Shown here in pieces: positions 52,437 to 62,210 of a DNA stretch of 64,000 nucleotides. Both the position numbers and the translations under genes were made by a program. The notes beneath the pieces are model-generated. The model saw only the letters and a list, made by a program, of their open reading frames with translations, was not told where the DNA came from and made no database searches. The stretch's first letter is position 1. Each line of letters begins with the position of its first letter. This DNA comes from Gemmata palustris (GTDB lineage Bacteria; Planctomycetota; Planctomycetia; Gemmatales; Gemmataceae): the NCBI RefSeq assembly GCF_017939745.1, contig NZ_JAGKQQ010000001.1, positions 3,720,001 through 3,784,000 on the forward strand. Reading direction: 5' to 3'.

Positions 52437-53615
52437 TCACACGAGCATCAGCTCGCGCTGCCGGGACGAGAGGAACTCGCACCCCGTGGCGGTGACCAGC
52501 ACGTCCTCCTCCAAACCGACGATTCCGGCCCCGGTCGGCACGCCCAGTTCCAGAGTGAAGACGTTGCCCGCCTCGACCGCGGCTTCCACGTTGCGGCCGT
52601 AGCACGGCCAGCGCGGTCCCAGCATGGTGCCGCCGTCGTGGACCGCCCGGCCCAGGCCGTGCCCGAGCCCGTGCTTGAACTCCGCGTACCCGGCCCCCAC
52701 CACGACCTCTCGGGCGGCGGCGTCCACCTCGAACCCACGCACCCCGGGGCGCAGAACCCCGGCCCCGGCGTCGATCGCGCGCACGACCGTGTCGAAGGCC
52801 CGTTGAACGTCGGCGGGCGGTCCCGGTTCGCCCGGGCGCCGGACGTACCACATCCGCTGGAGGTCCGAGCAGTAACCGTCAACGCGGACGCCCAGGTCGA
52901 TGTGGACCAAGTGCCCCGGCTCGATGCGGACCGCGTCCGACGGGTACGTGTGGCCCAGATCAGAGACCGGGCCGCTGTTGACGATCGGGCACCCCTCGAG
53001 CGCCCAGGCCGGCGCCACGCCCAATTTAGCGAAGTGCGCGTGGACCAGCGCGGCCAACTCCCGCTCGCTCAGCCCCGGCCGAATTCGCGGAGTGAGCAGG
53101 CCGACGATCCGTTCGGTCACGGTCACGGCGCGGCGAATTCGGTCGACCTCGGCCGGCGACTTGCGCCCGCGCAACCGGGCCAGCAGCGGCGCGGCGCTGG
53201 TCAACCGGTCGAGGTACGGGGTGCCGCTCAGTAGTTGTTGGAGGAGCAGCCAGTGGCCGTGGGTCAGGCCGTCGGCCGTCACGTCGTCGGTGCTGTAGTT
53301 CAGCCCGATCGTCATCGGGCCGAGCCGCTGCAGCGCGGCCAAGAGCGGTCCACGAATGTCTTCGTCGTAGCCGACCACCTCCCGGAACACTCCCCTGGCG
53401 CGAATCGCCGACGTGTCGAAGTTGGCGACGATCGCGACGCGCGCGCCGCCGGCCGTAAAGAGAAAAGCGGAGTTCCGTACCACGCCCGCTCCGACAACCT
53501 GTTCGATACCCGGGTCGGGGTGCAGTTCCGTCTCGCGCGCGAAGGTCAGCCAGCAGTCCAGCCCGGTCTCGGCCAAGAGCGATTGGGCTTGGTCGGCTTT
53601 CTCGTGTAGCAGCAT
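52437..53615 (-). CDS. M24-family metallopeptidase (Xaa-Pro peptidase-like)
   Basis: 392 residues from ATG 53615, with GGGGAGGGG upstream. A creatinase-like N-terminal domain (about 1-150) precedes the pita-bread catalytic domain. Metal ligands: Asp in HIDLGVRVDGYCSDLQR (two Asp), His in GLGHGLGRAVHDG, and Glu in FTLELGVPTGAGIVGLEEDV (two Glu). The enzyme should remove N-terminal residues before proline; it could also be a related hydrolase. No signal peptide is seen. Flanking genes are unrelated. Confidence 0.9.
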   Translation of the reverse strand: MLLHEKADQAQSLLAETGLDCWLTFARETELHPDPGIEQVVGAGVVRNSAFLFTAGGARVAIVANFDTSAIRARGVFREVVGYDEDIRGPLLAALQRLGPMTIGLNYSTDDVTADGLTHGHWLLLQQLLSGTPYLDRLTSAAPLLARLRGRKSPAEVDRIRRAVTVTERIVGLLTPRIRPGLSERELAALVHAHFAKLGVAPAWALEGCPIVNSGPVSDLGHTYPSDAVRIEPGHLVHIDLGVRVDGYCSDLQRMWYVRRPGEPGPPADVQRAFDTVVRAIDAGAGVLRPGVRGFEVDAAAREVVVGAGYAEFKHGLGHGLGRAVHDGGTMLGPRWPCYGRNVEAAVEAGNVFTLELGVPTGAGIVGLEEDVLVTATGCEFLSSRQRELMLV

Positions 53616-54066
53616 ATCCCCTCCCCGCCGGTTCGATCTGGACCGAAAGTGGCCCCTCACTTTGCGGACAATGCTGCCGGTGATCGTAACAGCTCGACCT
53701 CGGCAGAATCCACCGCTGATGAGAACGGTCGCGAAATAGCGGCTGTTTGGCTATTTGGGTAGCGTAACGAATTCCGAGAAGCTGGGTCGGGAGCCGTCGT
53801 TCTTTCGCGCGTTCACGGGATCGGCCCACTCCGGACGGATCGCGAACTGGTGTGGCGGGATCGTGGGCGCTGAAATCCGCCCGAACCTGTGGCTCTTGCG
53901 CCACGAGCCCAATGCGTTCCGATTGCGCGGGTCAGAAAAACAAAATTGGATTCAAGGACCGGACGGGTGGCGCCGATAAGTAGGGCACGGCTCGCCGGGT
54001 GGTTGTCAGCGTGGGGGACGCGGACGCCACGCGGCGAGCAAAGTACACAGCGCACGGAGGCCGGAC
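53616..54066. other. Divergent intergenic region
   Basis: 451 nt upstream of the M24 peptidase gene and the small lipoprotein gene. One open frame (53755-53979, 74 residues) has no recognisable family and a weak start, so I do not call it. No tRNA, terminator or repeat is apparent. Confidence 0.35.
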
Positions 54067-54303
54067 ATGGTCCGCAAGCTCATCTTCCGCAAACTACTGC
54101 TGGCGTTGATCGCGGCCACCGCGCTGACGGCTAACAGCGGGTGCCTACTCAACCAGTACTCCAGCGACCCGAACATCCGGATGCAACAACTGTTGTATCA
54201 ATCGGAAGACTTGCGCCAGATCCAGAACGAGTGGCGCCGGTTCTGGTTCAACGACCAGCCCAGCCACCTGACGCCCGAGCGCATCCACGGCGGTATCTAC
54301 TAA
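54067..54303 (+). CDS. Small lipoprotein, planctomycete-specific type
   Basis: 78 residues, preceded by GGAGG (cggaggccggac). Signal peptide with LTANSGCLLN as lipobox (Cys near 26). The conserved-looking remainder reads QYSSDPNIRMQQLLYQSEDL, then IQNEWRRFWFNDQPSHLTPE and RIHGG. I have seen this pattern (SDPN..R, DLRQI, W..FW..DQPSHLTPERIHGGI) in small planctomycete proteins without function. Probably an outer-envelope lipoprotein. Confidence 0.7.
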   Translation: MVRKLIFRKLLLALIAATALTANSGCLLNQYSSDPNIRMQQLLYQSEDLRQIQNEWRRFWFNDQPSHLTPERIHGGIY

Positions 54304-54321
54304 GCCAGTTTTTGTAGCTTT

Positions 54322-54384
54322 CCGTGTCGCGTTTCCCGAAACACGAGCCCAACGGCTCGGTGTCTTCCGGGGAACACGACACGG
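54322..54384. terminator. Nested hairpin between convergent genes
   Basis: Outer arms ccgtgtcg (54322-54329) and cgacacgg (54377-54384) extend inward imperfectly, and an inner stem acacgagcc / ggctcggtgt adds a second level. It lies between the small lipoprotein stop and the stop of the heme protein and could stop transcription from both sides. Confidence 0.5.
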
Positions 54385-54400
54385 GAACTCGAAACGGGGT

Positions 54401-57400
54401 TTACTGCCCGCCCGCGCCACCGCTCGGTAGCGCGTCCGGCCGCGCCGCGGTGCGCAGGCCGTCGCCGGTCACGCGCACGCCCAGCGTCGCGGGCTTACCG
54501 CTGTTCGCTACCTTCACCAGGACCACGTTCCAGCCCTGCTTCAGTTCGACCTCGAACGATTGCACGGGGGACGCGGTCGAGCCGTTGACCCACGCCCGCC
54601 ACGGGTTCGTGCTGTCGAGGGCGACCACCGCCTTCTGCTTTTTCGGCGCGAACACGTAGGCCCGCACGTAAACGGCCGGGGTGTTCGTCGGCGCGAACGC
54701 GGCCCGCAGGTCCATTTTGCCGTTCGGCTCCGCCGCGAGGGGCTTCCACTTGTCGTCCGCGATGGTATCGATCGAGCTGCCCGTCATATCGGCCGGGAAC
54801 GGTCCCGCGACAGTCGAATCGACCACCAGTCCGCGTAACGATTCCTGTTCGGCTTTGCTCTTCAGGAACGCGAGCAGGTCGATGAACTGATCGAACGTGA
54901 TCTGCGACACCACGTTGTCCGGCATCAGCGAAATCTTGCTCGGTGCCAGCGCCTCGATTTCGTCCTTCGCGACCCGGTTGTCGCGCCCGTTGGCGTCGCG
55001 GATGATGACTTCCTTCGCGTCGTCCTTGACCTTCAGCCCCGTGTACACCTTGCTGTCGGTCGTCGTCAGCCGGTACGTTTGGAAGCCCTCCTTGATTTCC
55101 TTGCTCGGGTCGACGATCGATTCGAGCAACTTCTCAACGGTGTGCGTGTCCCACACGCGCGTCAGGTCCGGGCCGACCGCGCCACCCACGCCCTCGACCC
55201 GGTGGCACGTCGCGCACGCGAGCACTTTCGTGTTGAGGTAGAGTTCCTTCCCCTTCTTCGCGTCGCCCTTCGAGTTCACCAGAACGCGGATCTTATCCAC
55301 TTGCCCCGGCTCCAGCGAAAGTAGCAGCCCGCCGCGGAGCACGTCCGCGCGGAGCTTGGCGAACGCGGGGTCGTCCGCGAACTTGTTGAGCGCATCATTC
55401 ACCTGCGCGAAGAACTCGCGGGGCAACTTCTTCGCCACGAACCGCTCGCCGATCAGCTTCGCACCGGGCTTGGTCGCGGCCAGAACCGTGACGGCTTCCG
55501 TGAGCAGCGTCGGGTCGGGTTGATCCAGCAGCGGTTCCGCCGCGGTCCGTGCCGACGCGATGTCGAGCGCGGCGAGCGCCCGGAGCGCTTCCGCTTTCAG
55601 GAGCGCGGGGTGCTGGCCGCCGAGAACCGTCTTGATCGGGCCGACGGCGGCCCTGTCGCCGAGTACGCGGAGCGCCTTCACCGCTGCGACCCGCTCGACC
55701 TGCGTGCGGTTGGAATCGCCGACGAACTCGATCAGTTTCGGGGTCGCCTCCTTGATACGGGCCGATTCGATCGCGAGGATCGCGGAGAGGCGGGTCATTT
55801 CGTCCGGGCGGGAGAGCAAATCGAGCACGAGATTCACCGCACGGGGAGCAAGGGCAGCGCCACTCGCCGTGAACACATCAACTGCGGCGAGCAGCACGTT
55901 CGCCGGCTCGTTCGGGCGCTTCGTGAGGTAGTCCGCGAGCGGGTCGAGCGAAACGGGCGGGTCGAGGTGGTAGTTCGTGTACGACCGCACGAGGGCCTCG
56001 CGCTGGGCGGGTGTCACGTGCGGGTGCAGCATGATTTCGGGGATCGCGTCGGCCGCGGGCTTGGTCCGCATCCCGAGGAACACTTCGACCGCGAGGTCGG
56101 TGCCCTTGTCGCTGGTCTGCGCGAGCGTCAGCAGGGCGTCGATGCCGGGTTTGCCGAGGCGCTCGATCGCGCGGACGTAGGCGTCCTTCAGGTACACGTC
56201 GGCTTCGGCGTCCTGGCGCAGCGAGCTGACGAGCGTTTCCCCGGAGCCGTCGGCCCCGAGGCGCCCGAGCCCCAGCGCGGCCGCCCGGCGAACGGCCGGT
56301 TCGCGGTCCCCGAGCGCCTTCAGAATCGCCTCGTACACGCGCTGGTCTTTCGGCTTCGCGTTGTACGCGAGCCCGTCCACCGCGAGCCGGCGCACGTCGG
56401 CCGAATCGTCGTTCATCAGCAGGCGGAACAGGTCTTCGACTTCGGGCGACCAGTTGGCTTGCAGCACGCCGAGCGCCACGATCCGCGCGTCGCCGTCGAG
56501 TGCCCCGGAAACGAACTTCTTCAACACGAGGTCGCGCGCCTTCGGTCCGCGGCGCACGAGTTCCTTGCGGGCCTCGACGCGGTCGGTCAGGTCCGGGGCC
56601 GCGAGCGTTTTCAGCAAGTCCGCATCGGACTGCTTGCCGATCTTCGCCCACGAATCCATTCCCCGGCGCGCGAGTGCGGGCTTGTCCGACGTACCGGCCC
56701 AGGTGATCCGATAGATCCGGCCGTTGATGCCGTCGCCGGAGAGCTTGCCGGCGCCGCCGGAGTTGGTGCGCCAGTCGCAGACGTAGATGGCCCCGTCCGG
56801 CCCGGTAATCATCTGGCACGGGCGGAAGAGCGGGTCGTCGCTCTTCATGAACTCGAGCTCGTTGGTGATCTTGAACGTGCTCCCGTCCGGCGCGACCTTG
56901 TACGCGCGAACCAGCTTCCGGTACACGTCCGGGTAGTACATCAGCCCGCGGTATTGCTCGGGGATGCGCGTGTCGTGGTAGATGAGCATCCCGGCCGGCG
57001 ACCCGCGCCCGGTCTTAATCATCGGCGGCACCTTGCCCGGCAACTCGCCCGCGACCGCGGTGCGAACGAAGTCCGTCTGGCAACACCGCGCGCCGATCCG
57101 GAGGCGCCAGCCGAAGTCCGAGCCCTCGGCCACGTGCATGATCCGGCAGCCCTGGAACTTGCTCCCGTCTTCCTGGTCGTTGTCGGTGTGGAACAGGTTG
57201 AATTTGTCGTCGTAGGCGATGTCGCGGTACGGGTTCCGGTAACCGATGGAGTAGGTCTCCACCTTCGACCCGTCGGGCCGGCACCGGAAAACCGCACCGG
57301 TACGGAGCACGGTCGCGCGGCTCCCGTCCGAGCCTTCTACGAAGTTGTCGTCGTCACCGCTCGTGAGGTAGAGCAGCCCGTCGTTCCCGATGGTGAGGCC

Positions 57401-58030
57401 AGACACCTGGTGGTGGTGGAACCCGCAGAACCCCTGCGCGATCGTTTCGCGCACGTCCCACGGGCCGTTCGGCTTCGACTGCTTCCACCGGCGCACGGTC
57501 CCGCGCCCGGTCACGTAGAGCCAGCCCTCGTGGTAGAGGATACTGGACGGCAGTTCTTCCGAGATGATGATCTGCGGCTTCTCGAACGTCCCGGTGCTCG
57601 GGGAGTATTTGAACATCTTGATGAGGTCGGTGGTGAACTTCTTCATCGTCGCGACCTGCTTGACGGTGCCGTCGCGGTAGCGGAAGGTTTCTTTCACCTC
57701 GAACCACTTGTCGCCGGTCACCGCGTCGGGGCGCCATTCCATCACGTACAGGTTGCCCTCGGGATCGAAGGTCATGCCGACGGGGTTGATCGCGTCCGGT
57801 GCATCAACAACGATTTCCGCTTTGAAGCCCTCGGGCAGATACGTGCCTTTGAGTTTCGGGTCGAATTGCCCCTGGTCGACCATCTTCACCGGAAACGGTT
57901 CCGGCTTCGCGGGTGATTGGTTGGGTGCGAACTCTGGTGGGGCCGGTGGGGGAGCCGCGGTCGCGTCTGGAGCGTGAGGCGTTAACCCCGCGAGAACGAG
58001 TACGAGTGACGCAAGGGAGAGTGTGCGCAT
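54401..58030 (-). CDS. PVC-type membrane-bound dehydrogenase with HEAT repeats and heme-c domain
   Basis: 1209 residues, ATG 58030 with GGAG upstream. A signal peptide (1-25) is followed by a Pro-rich stretch. Residues about 60-430 form a six-bladed propeller similar to sugar/aldose dehydrogenases (PVGMTFDPEGNLYVMEWRP, GYRNPYRDIAYD). HEAT-like repeats span about 480-830. A cytochrome-c-like heme motif CATCH is near residue 938, followed by GPDLTRVWDTHTVEKLLESI, the region conserved in planctomycete heme proteins. A C-terminal galactose-binding-like domain follows. Presumably a periplasmic oxidoreductase passing electrons to heme c; the substrate is unknown. Confidence 0.9.
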   Translation of the reverse strand: MRTLSLASLVLVLAGLTPHAPDATAAPPPAPPEFAPNQSPAKPEPFPVKMVDQGQFDPKLKGTYLPEGFKAEIVVDAPDAINPVGMTFDPEGNLYVMEWRPDAVTGDKWFEVKETFRYRDGTVKQVATMKKFTTDLIKMFKYSPSTGTFEKPQIIISEELPSSILYHEGWLYVTGRGTVRRWKQSKPNGPWDVRETIAQGFCGFHHHQVSGLTIGNDGLLYLTSGDDDNFVEGSDGSRATVLRTGAVFRCRPDGSKVETYSIGYRNPYRDIAYDDKFNLFHTDNDQEDGSKFQGCRIMHVAEGSDFGWRLRIGARCCQTDFVRTAVAGELPGKVPPMIKTGRGSPAGMLIYHDTRIPEQYRGLMYYPDVYRKLVRAYKVAPDGSTFKITNELEFMKSDDPLFRPCQMITGPDGAIYVCDWRTNSGGAGKLSGDGINGRIYRITWAGTSDKPALARRGMDSWAKIGKQSDADLLKTLAAPDLTDRVEARKELVRRGPKARDLVLKKFVSGALDGDARIVALGVLQANWSPEVEDLFRLLMNDDSADVRRLAVDGLAYNAKPKDQRVYEAILKALGDREPAVRRAAALGLGRLGADGSGETLVSSLRQDAEADVYLKDAYVRAIERLGKPGIDALLTLAQTSDKGTDLAVEVFLGMRTKPAADAIPEIMLHPHVTPAQREALVRSYTNYHLDPPVSLDPLADYLTKRPNEPANVLLAAVDVFTASGAALAPRAVNLVLDLLSRPDEMTRLSAILAIESARIKEATPKLIEFVGDSNRTQVERVAAVKALRVLGDRAAVGPIKTVLGGQHPALLKAEALRALAALDIASARTAAEPLLDQPDPTLLTEAVTVLAATKPGAKLIGERFVAKKLPREFFAQVNDALNKFADDPAFAKLRADVLRGGLLLSLEPGQVDKIRVLVNSKGDAKKGKELYLNTKVLACATCHRVEGVGGAVGPDLTRVWDTHTVEKLLESIVDPSKEIKEGFQTYRLTTTDSKVYTGLKVKDDAKEVIIRDANGRDNRVAKDEIEALAPSKISLMPDNVVSQITFDQFIDLLAFLKSKAEQESLRGLVVDSTVAGPFPADMTGSSIDTIADDKWKPLAAEPNGKMDLRAAFAPTNTPAVYVRAYVFAPKKQKAVVALDSTNPWRAWVNGSTASPVQSFEVELKQGWNVVLVKVANSGKPATLGVRVTGDGLRTAARPDALPSGGAGGQ

Positions 58031-58259
58031 GGCAGGAAGGTCTCCGCGAAAAGAAGCGCGAGAGAAAGCAGGTGGGATGGGTAAAGATTACTGCGCGAAG
58101 AGGCAAACGAGGAAGGCTAATCTGTGCGAACGTGAGCCGCGCGCGGAAGGTTGGGGTGATTGAGCGGATTATCACGGGCCGATGTGGAGGGCCGAACGGC
58201 GCGCCACGGCCCCGCGCCCGCCTCAAGTGGTGGGCCGAGGCGGGGCTGAACGCAATCAC

Positions 58260-59792
58260 TCACAACAGTTTGGCGAGCACCACGGCGATTACAATCGCGA
58301 CACCGATGATGGCACCGGCGCCGAGAACGGCCCACGGCGATTTCTTCACCGGCGGTTCAGTGGCTTGTGAGCTCGCTTCGCCACCGAACGGATTGACCGG
58401 GAGGAACAGCCCCGGGCGCGAAGCCGGGGGCGCTTGCGCCTCGGCCGCATCAGGACGCGCGGGTGCTGAAGGGAGCGGGGCCATGACGGGGCGCGAACCG
58501 GGCTTGGCGAGCGGGTTCACCGGAGGGAGGCGCGGGCCGGTCCCCCACGGCGACGCGCTCGGCGCACCGAACGGGTTCAGGGCCGGAGGGGTCATCACCG
58601 CGGTCGCCCCTTTAGCCTGAATGCCCGACGGCGCGTTCAGCGTTGCGGCCGTGTTGAGCGGCGTTTCAACGACCGCTTCGCACTCTTCTTCGTGGGCCAC
58701 TCCGTCCATCGCGGCCGGGCTGAGTACCGGCATCTCGTCGGCCGCCGGGAGCGGCACCACGGCCGACGCGAACGCTTCCAGTTCGGCGACGATCTGGGCC
58801 GGCGTCTGGTACCGCGCTTTCGGGTCTTTCGCCATCATCTTCCCGACGATGACGGCCAACCCCTCGGGCACTTCCGGCCGGATCTGCCGGATCGGGGTCG
58901 GCTCCTTCGTTCGGTGCCAGAGCAACTTCTGCGACACCGTGCCCGTAGGGAACGGCGGGTGCCCGGCGAGCAGGAAATAGAACGTCGCTCCGAGCCCGTA
59001 GATGTCCGCCCGGATGTCCACCGAGTGGCTGTTCGCGACCTGTTCCGGGGCCACGTAGTCGGCGGTGCCGAGTACGATCTTGTCGTCGTACTTGATGGTG
59101 AGCTGGTCCGTGTGGTCGTTCAGGAACCGGGCCAGTCCCATGTCCAGAATGCGCGCCACGCCCTTGCGGTCGATGAGGATGTTGCCCGGCTTGATGTCGC
59201 GGTGAATGAGCTTGTTGCGGAAGGCGTATTCGAGCCCCCCGGCGACCTGGCGCACGTAGCTCACCGCGCGCCGGAGGTCCATCGGGCCGAACTTCTTCAC
59301 CACGTCGAGCAGGTTCGGCCCGTCGACGTAGTCCATCACGATGAAGTGGAGGTTGCCGTCCTGGTCGATGTCGTGCGTGCGGATGATGTTCGGGTGGTCG
59401 AGGCTCCCGGCGGCGCGGGCCTCGCGGTAGAACCGGCCCAGCGCGGCGGGCTGCTCGGCCTTCGCGGGCGGCAGCACCTTCACCGCGACCCGGCGGCGCA
59501 TGAACATGTGCTCGCAGAGGAACACCTGCCCCATGCCGCCCACGCCGACGCGCTCCAACAGCTTGAATTTCCCGATCGTGAACCCGCGCCACTTCCCGAG
59601 CAGGAACTGTTCGGACTGGAAGTAGGTCAGGATGCCGTCCTGAACGAGTTCGTCCGCGAGCTCGCGCGGGTCCGCCGACACCCCGCGGGTCAGGTTCCGC
59701 CGCTGGAGGTACATGGAGAGCTTCGCCTCGTCCACCATACCGCTCTTGCGGATCAGTTGCAGGAGCTCTTCAACCGAGGAGGGTACGGACAT
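58260..59792 (-). CDS. Ser/Thr protein kinase with C-terminal transmembrane helix
   Basis: 510 residues. An N-terminal region (1-70, LLQLIRKSGMVDEAKL) often seen before planctomycete kinases precedes the kinase domain (about 72-350): RVGVGGMGQVF, Lys105, Asp199 in HRDIKPGN, Asp217. The DFG motif reads DMG, which does not abolish activity in known kinases. A Pro/Ala-rich juxtamembrane region (350-485) leads to a C-terminal transmembrane helix (AVLGAGAIIGVAIVIAVVLAKLL). The kinase therefore faces the cytoplasm with only a few residues outside. Confidence 0.93.
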   Translation of the reverse strand: MSVPSSVEELLQLIRKSGMVDEAKLSMYLQRRNLTRGVSADPRELADELVQDGILTYFQSEQFLLGKWRGFTIGKFKLLERVGVGGMGQVFLCEHMFMRRRVAVKVLPPAKAEQPAALGRFYREARAAGSLDHPNIIRTHDIDQDGNLHFIVMDYVDGPNLLDVVKKFGPMDLRRAVSYVRQVAGGLEYAFRNKLIHRDIKPGNILIDRKGVARILDMGLARFLNDHTDQLTIKYDDKIVLGTADYVAPEQVANSHSVDIRADIYGLGATFYFLLAGHPPFPTGTVSQKLLWHRTKEPTPIRQIRPEVPEGLAVIVGKMMAKDPKARYQTPAQIVAELEAFASAVVPLPAADEMPVLSPAAMDGVAHEEECEAVVETPLNTAATLNAPSGIQAKGATAVMTPPALNPFGAPSASPWGTGPRLPPVNPLAKPGSRPVMAPLPSAPARPDAAEAQAPPASRPGLFLPVNPFGGEASSQATEPPVKKSPWAVLGAGAIIGVAIVIAVVLAKLL

Positions 59793-59974
59793 CGCTCACC
59801 GTGCGTGCGGGGACACCGCCGCCCGGAATTCCGTTCGGGCGGGGACGTGATTTCCGCCCAACGTTAGAACAGTTTCAGGCGGGACGCAAACTCCACAGTT
59901 CGGAGCGTGGAGTACGGAACGCGGACCCGGTTTTTGCCTTCACTCCACGTTCCGCACGCCGCACGCCACGCTGG

Positions 59975-60586
59975 TCAGGCGCGCGATCCGAAGTACCCGG
60001 CGACGGCCGCGATGATGATGCCCTCCCAGATTTTCAGTGCTTCCAGGTTCTTCTCCGCCATGTTCGGGAGCACGAGGAACTGGAGGATCGTTTCCACGCA
60101 CAGCAAGAGTATCGCGACCATCCCCACCCAGGCGCGGATCGTGAGGAACAGGTTGTGGTTCCGCCCGATCACGAACCGGAGGAACAGCCCGAACCCGAAC
60201 CCGCCCGCCAGACAGCCCAAGAGCACCGGCCACTGCGCGATCTCCGCCGCACCGGGGGTGAGCCGGGCCGCGGTCACGTGCGTGTCGGTCCAGATCGCGA
60301 ACCCGACCACTGCCGCGCTACCGCCCACGAAGATCACGCGCATCAGCCACGGGAGCACGGCCGAGGTCCGCGAGTCCGTTCCCGGGTGCGACGCGAAGGC
60401 CAAAAACACCAGCGTGAGTAGGAAGAAGTGCCCCAGCGGGACCGTGACGACGGAGCCGGCCGGGTGCAGCAGCACGATCCAGAAAAACGAGCAGATCAGT
60501 ACCGATAAGATGCCGCGGACCGAACCCGACGGGAGGCCGAACGTCGGGTACTCGTGCGGCGGAGCGAGAGCGGGCGCAGCGGCCAT
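59975..60586 (-). CDS. Integral membrane protein of unknown function
   Basis: 203 residues, with CAGGAG upstream of the ATG. Six hydrophobic helices can be placed: about 26-42, 47-65, 81-102, 120-140, 150-168 and 180-198. The N-terminus (PPHEYPTFGLPSGSVRGI) is Pro-rich. No known family is recognised, and no motif suggests transport or catalysis. It is divergent from the rplM operon. Confidence 0.75.
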   Translation of the reverse strand: MAAAPALAPPHEYPTFGLPSGSVRGILSVLICSFFWIVLLHPAGSVVTVPLGHFFLLTLVFLAFASHPGTDSRTSAVLPWLMRVIFVGGSAAVVGFAIWTDTHVTAARLTPGAAEIAQWPVLLGCLAGGFGFGLFLRFVIGRNHNLFLTIRAWVGMVAILLLCVETILQFLVLPNMAEKNLEALKIWEGIIIAAVAGYFGSRA

Positions 60587-60881
60587 GATTGACTCCTGGC
60601 GACCGTTAGCGGGTCGCGGTGGGACGACTACTCAGTCATTCGGGCGCGGGTATCGAACCTTTCCAATCTCAGAGTTCCGGTCGGCGCGTTCGAGCACCCC
60701 GCGTGGGCCTTCGGGCCGGGGCGCGTGCGTTTCGACCCGGAACTCGGAACTTGGAACTACCCATTGTAGCGGACTTGACGGCCGGAGCCGGTGCCGTAGC
60801 ATGATAGTCTTCCGGCGCCGATGAAGCGTCGCGTACTCTGTTTTTGTCACCCCGGCCCGGGCCGGAAGCGGATTGTAAACG

Positions 60882-61313
60882 ATGTCCACAACTCTCGCGA
60901 ACGCGGCGACCGTCCAACAGAACTGGGTCGTCATCGACGCCACCGATCTCGTCGTCGGCCGCCTCGCGGTCACGATCGCGAACGTCCTGCGCGGCAAGCA
61001 CAAGGTGACCTACACCCCGCACTGCGACACCGGCGACTTCGTCGTCGTGGTGAACGCCGAGAAGGTGCAGTTCACCGGCAAGAAGTGGGACCAGAAGGAA
61101 TACCAGGACTACTCGCACTACGCGGGCGGTCAGAAGATCACCTCGGCGAAAGAGATGCTCGCCCGGAAGCCGGAAGAGATCATCCGCCGCGCCGTGAAGC
61201 GCATGATGCCGCGCGGCCCGCTCGGGTACAAGCAGCTCGGCAAGCTGAAGGTGTACGTCGGCAACCAGCACCCGCACCAGGCCCAACAACCGCAAGAACT
61301 CAAAATCAAGTGA
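60882..61313 (+). CDS. rplM: 50S ribosomal protein L13
   Basis: 143 residues, normal length. Family motifs: WVVIDATDLVVGRLAVTIAN, YTPHCDTGDFVVVVNAEKVQ, YSHYAGGQK, RAVKRMMPRGPLG and the C-terminal YVGNQHPHQAQQPQ. It pairs with rpsI, 83 nt downstream, as in most bacteria. A TTGACG at 60775-60780 is a weak -35 candidate; the leader has no clear autogenous structure. Confidence 0.97.
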   Translation: MSTTLANAATVQQNWVVIDATDLVVGRLAVTIANVLRGKHKVTYTPHCDTGDFVVVVNAEKVQFTGKKWDQKEYQDYSHYAGGQKITSAKEMLARKPEEIIRRAVKRMMPRGPLGYKQLGKLKVYVGNQHPHQAQQPQELKIK

Positions 61314-61395
61314 TTTCGGCGGGCGCGGGTGAACAACCCGGCCCGGTTCCGACCTCCACGATACTCCACCGGCATCGTTCAAGGACTCACCGACA

Positions 61396-62031
61396 ATGGC
61401 CGAGAAGAAGCCCGCGAAAGCCGCAAAGGTCCACCGCACCTACTACATCGCCACCGGTCGGCGCAAGACCGCCGTGGCCCGGGTCCGGGTCACCGAGGGC
61501 AAGGGCCAGGTGCTCATCAACGGCAAGCCGTTCGACCAATACTTCAACGAGGACAAGGACCGCGCCGCGGTCCTCGGCCCGTTGAAGATCACCGACCAAC
61601 TGAGCCGGGTCGACGTGTTCGTGAGCGCCAAGGGCGGCGGCATCACCGGCCAGGCCGGGGCCGTGTCGCAGGGCCTCGCCCGCGCGATGAAGACCATGTT
61701 CAGCCCCGCGGACGAACAAAAGGCGAAGGTCTTCGGTACGACGACCGTCATCAAGACCCTCCGCGACGAGAAGAAAGAGCAAGCCAAGGCCAAGGCCATC
61801 GCGCCGAAGCCGGCCGCTCCCGTTGCCGCGGCTCCCGCCGAGGGCGCGCCGCTCACGCCGCTCATCCCGACCACCACGCCGGCCGCTCCCGCGTCCCCGG
61901 CCGATGTCGCCGGTGGCATGGTGAAGAAGCTTCGCGACTCGGGCTACCTCACCCGCGACGCCCGCATGAAGGAACGTAAGAAGTACGGTCTCCGCGGCGC
62001 CCGCCGTGGGACGCAGTTCTCGAAGCGGTAA
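61396..62031 (+). CDS. rpsI: 30S ribosomal protein S9 with internal insertion
   Basis: 211 residues against about 130 in E. coli. The S9 core is intact at both ends: TYYIATGRRKTAVARVR, GGGITGQAGAVSQGLARAM, then KKLRDSGYLTRDARMKERKK and the tail GARRGTQFSKR that reaches the P site. Between about residues 100 and 175 lies an additional roughly 70-residue segment, Lys/Glu-rich at first and then Ala/Pro/Thr-rich. In standard S9 this is a 12-residue link. The start follows AAGGA. The frame is uninterrupted, so the insertion is real rather than a frameshift. Confidence 0.95.
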   Translation: MAEKKPAKAAKVHRTYYIATGRRKTAVARVRVTEGKGQVLINGKPFDQYFNEDKDRAAVLGPLKITDQLSRVDVFVSAKGGGITGQAGAVSQGLARAMKTMFSPADEQKAKVFGTTTVIKTLRDEKKEQAKAKAIAPKPAAPVAAAPAEGAPLTPLIPTTTPAAPASPADVAGGMVKKLRDSGYLTRDARMKERKKYGLRGARRGTQFSKR

Positions 62032-62070
62032 CGCACTCTCACGAGTGGCCGCTGACGGGTATTCGGCGAA

Positions 62071-62190
62071 CGGCCGGCGTGAGCCGGCTGGTGAGAGACC
62101 GGCGCAACAAACTGCGCCAAGTTCTTACCAGCCTTCTCGTGCCGGCTGTTGGCGTTACGGGAGCAAGAACCAGCCGGCTCACGCCGGCCG
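62071..62190. repeat. 22 bp perfect inverted repeat after rpsI
   Basis: Arms 62071-62092 and 62169-62190 pair perfectly over 22 bp with a 76 nt spacer. It lies between convergent rpsI and the NPCBM gene. The left arm resembles that at 14274 (shared words GGCCGGCGTG, CGGCTG, TGAGA). Confidence 0.85.
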
Positions 62191-62210
62191 CCAAGACACA
62201 CGACTTCGTA

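Noticed and set aside
53755..53979. Possible 74-residue gene
   Set aside because: No recognisable family, weak start and no support from neighbours; kept only as part of the intergenic description.
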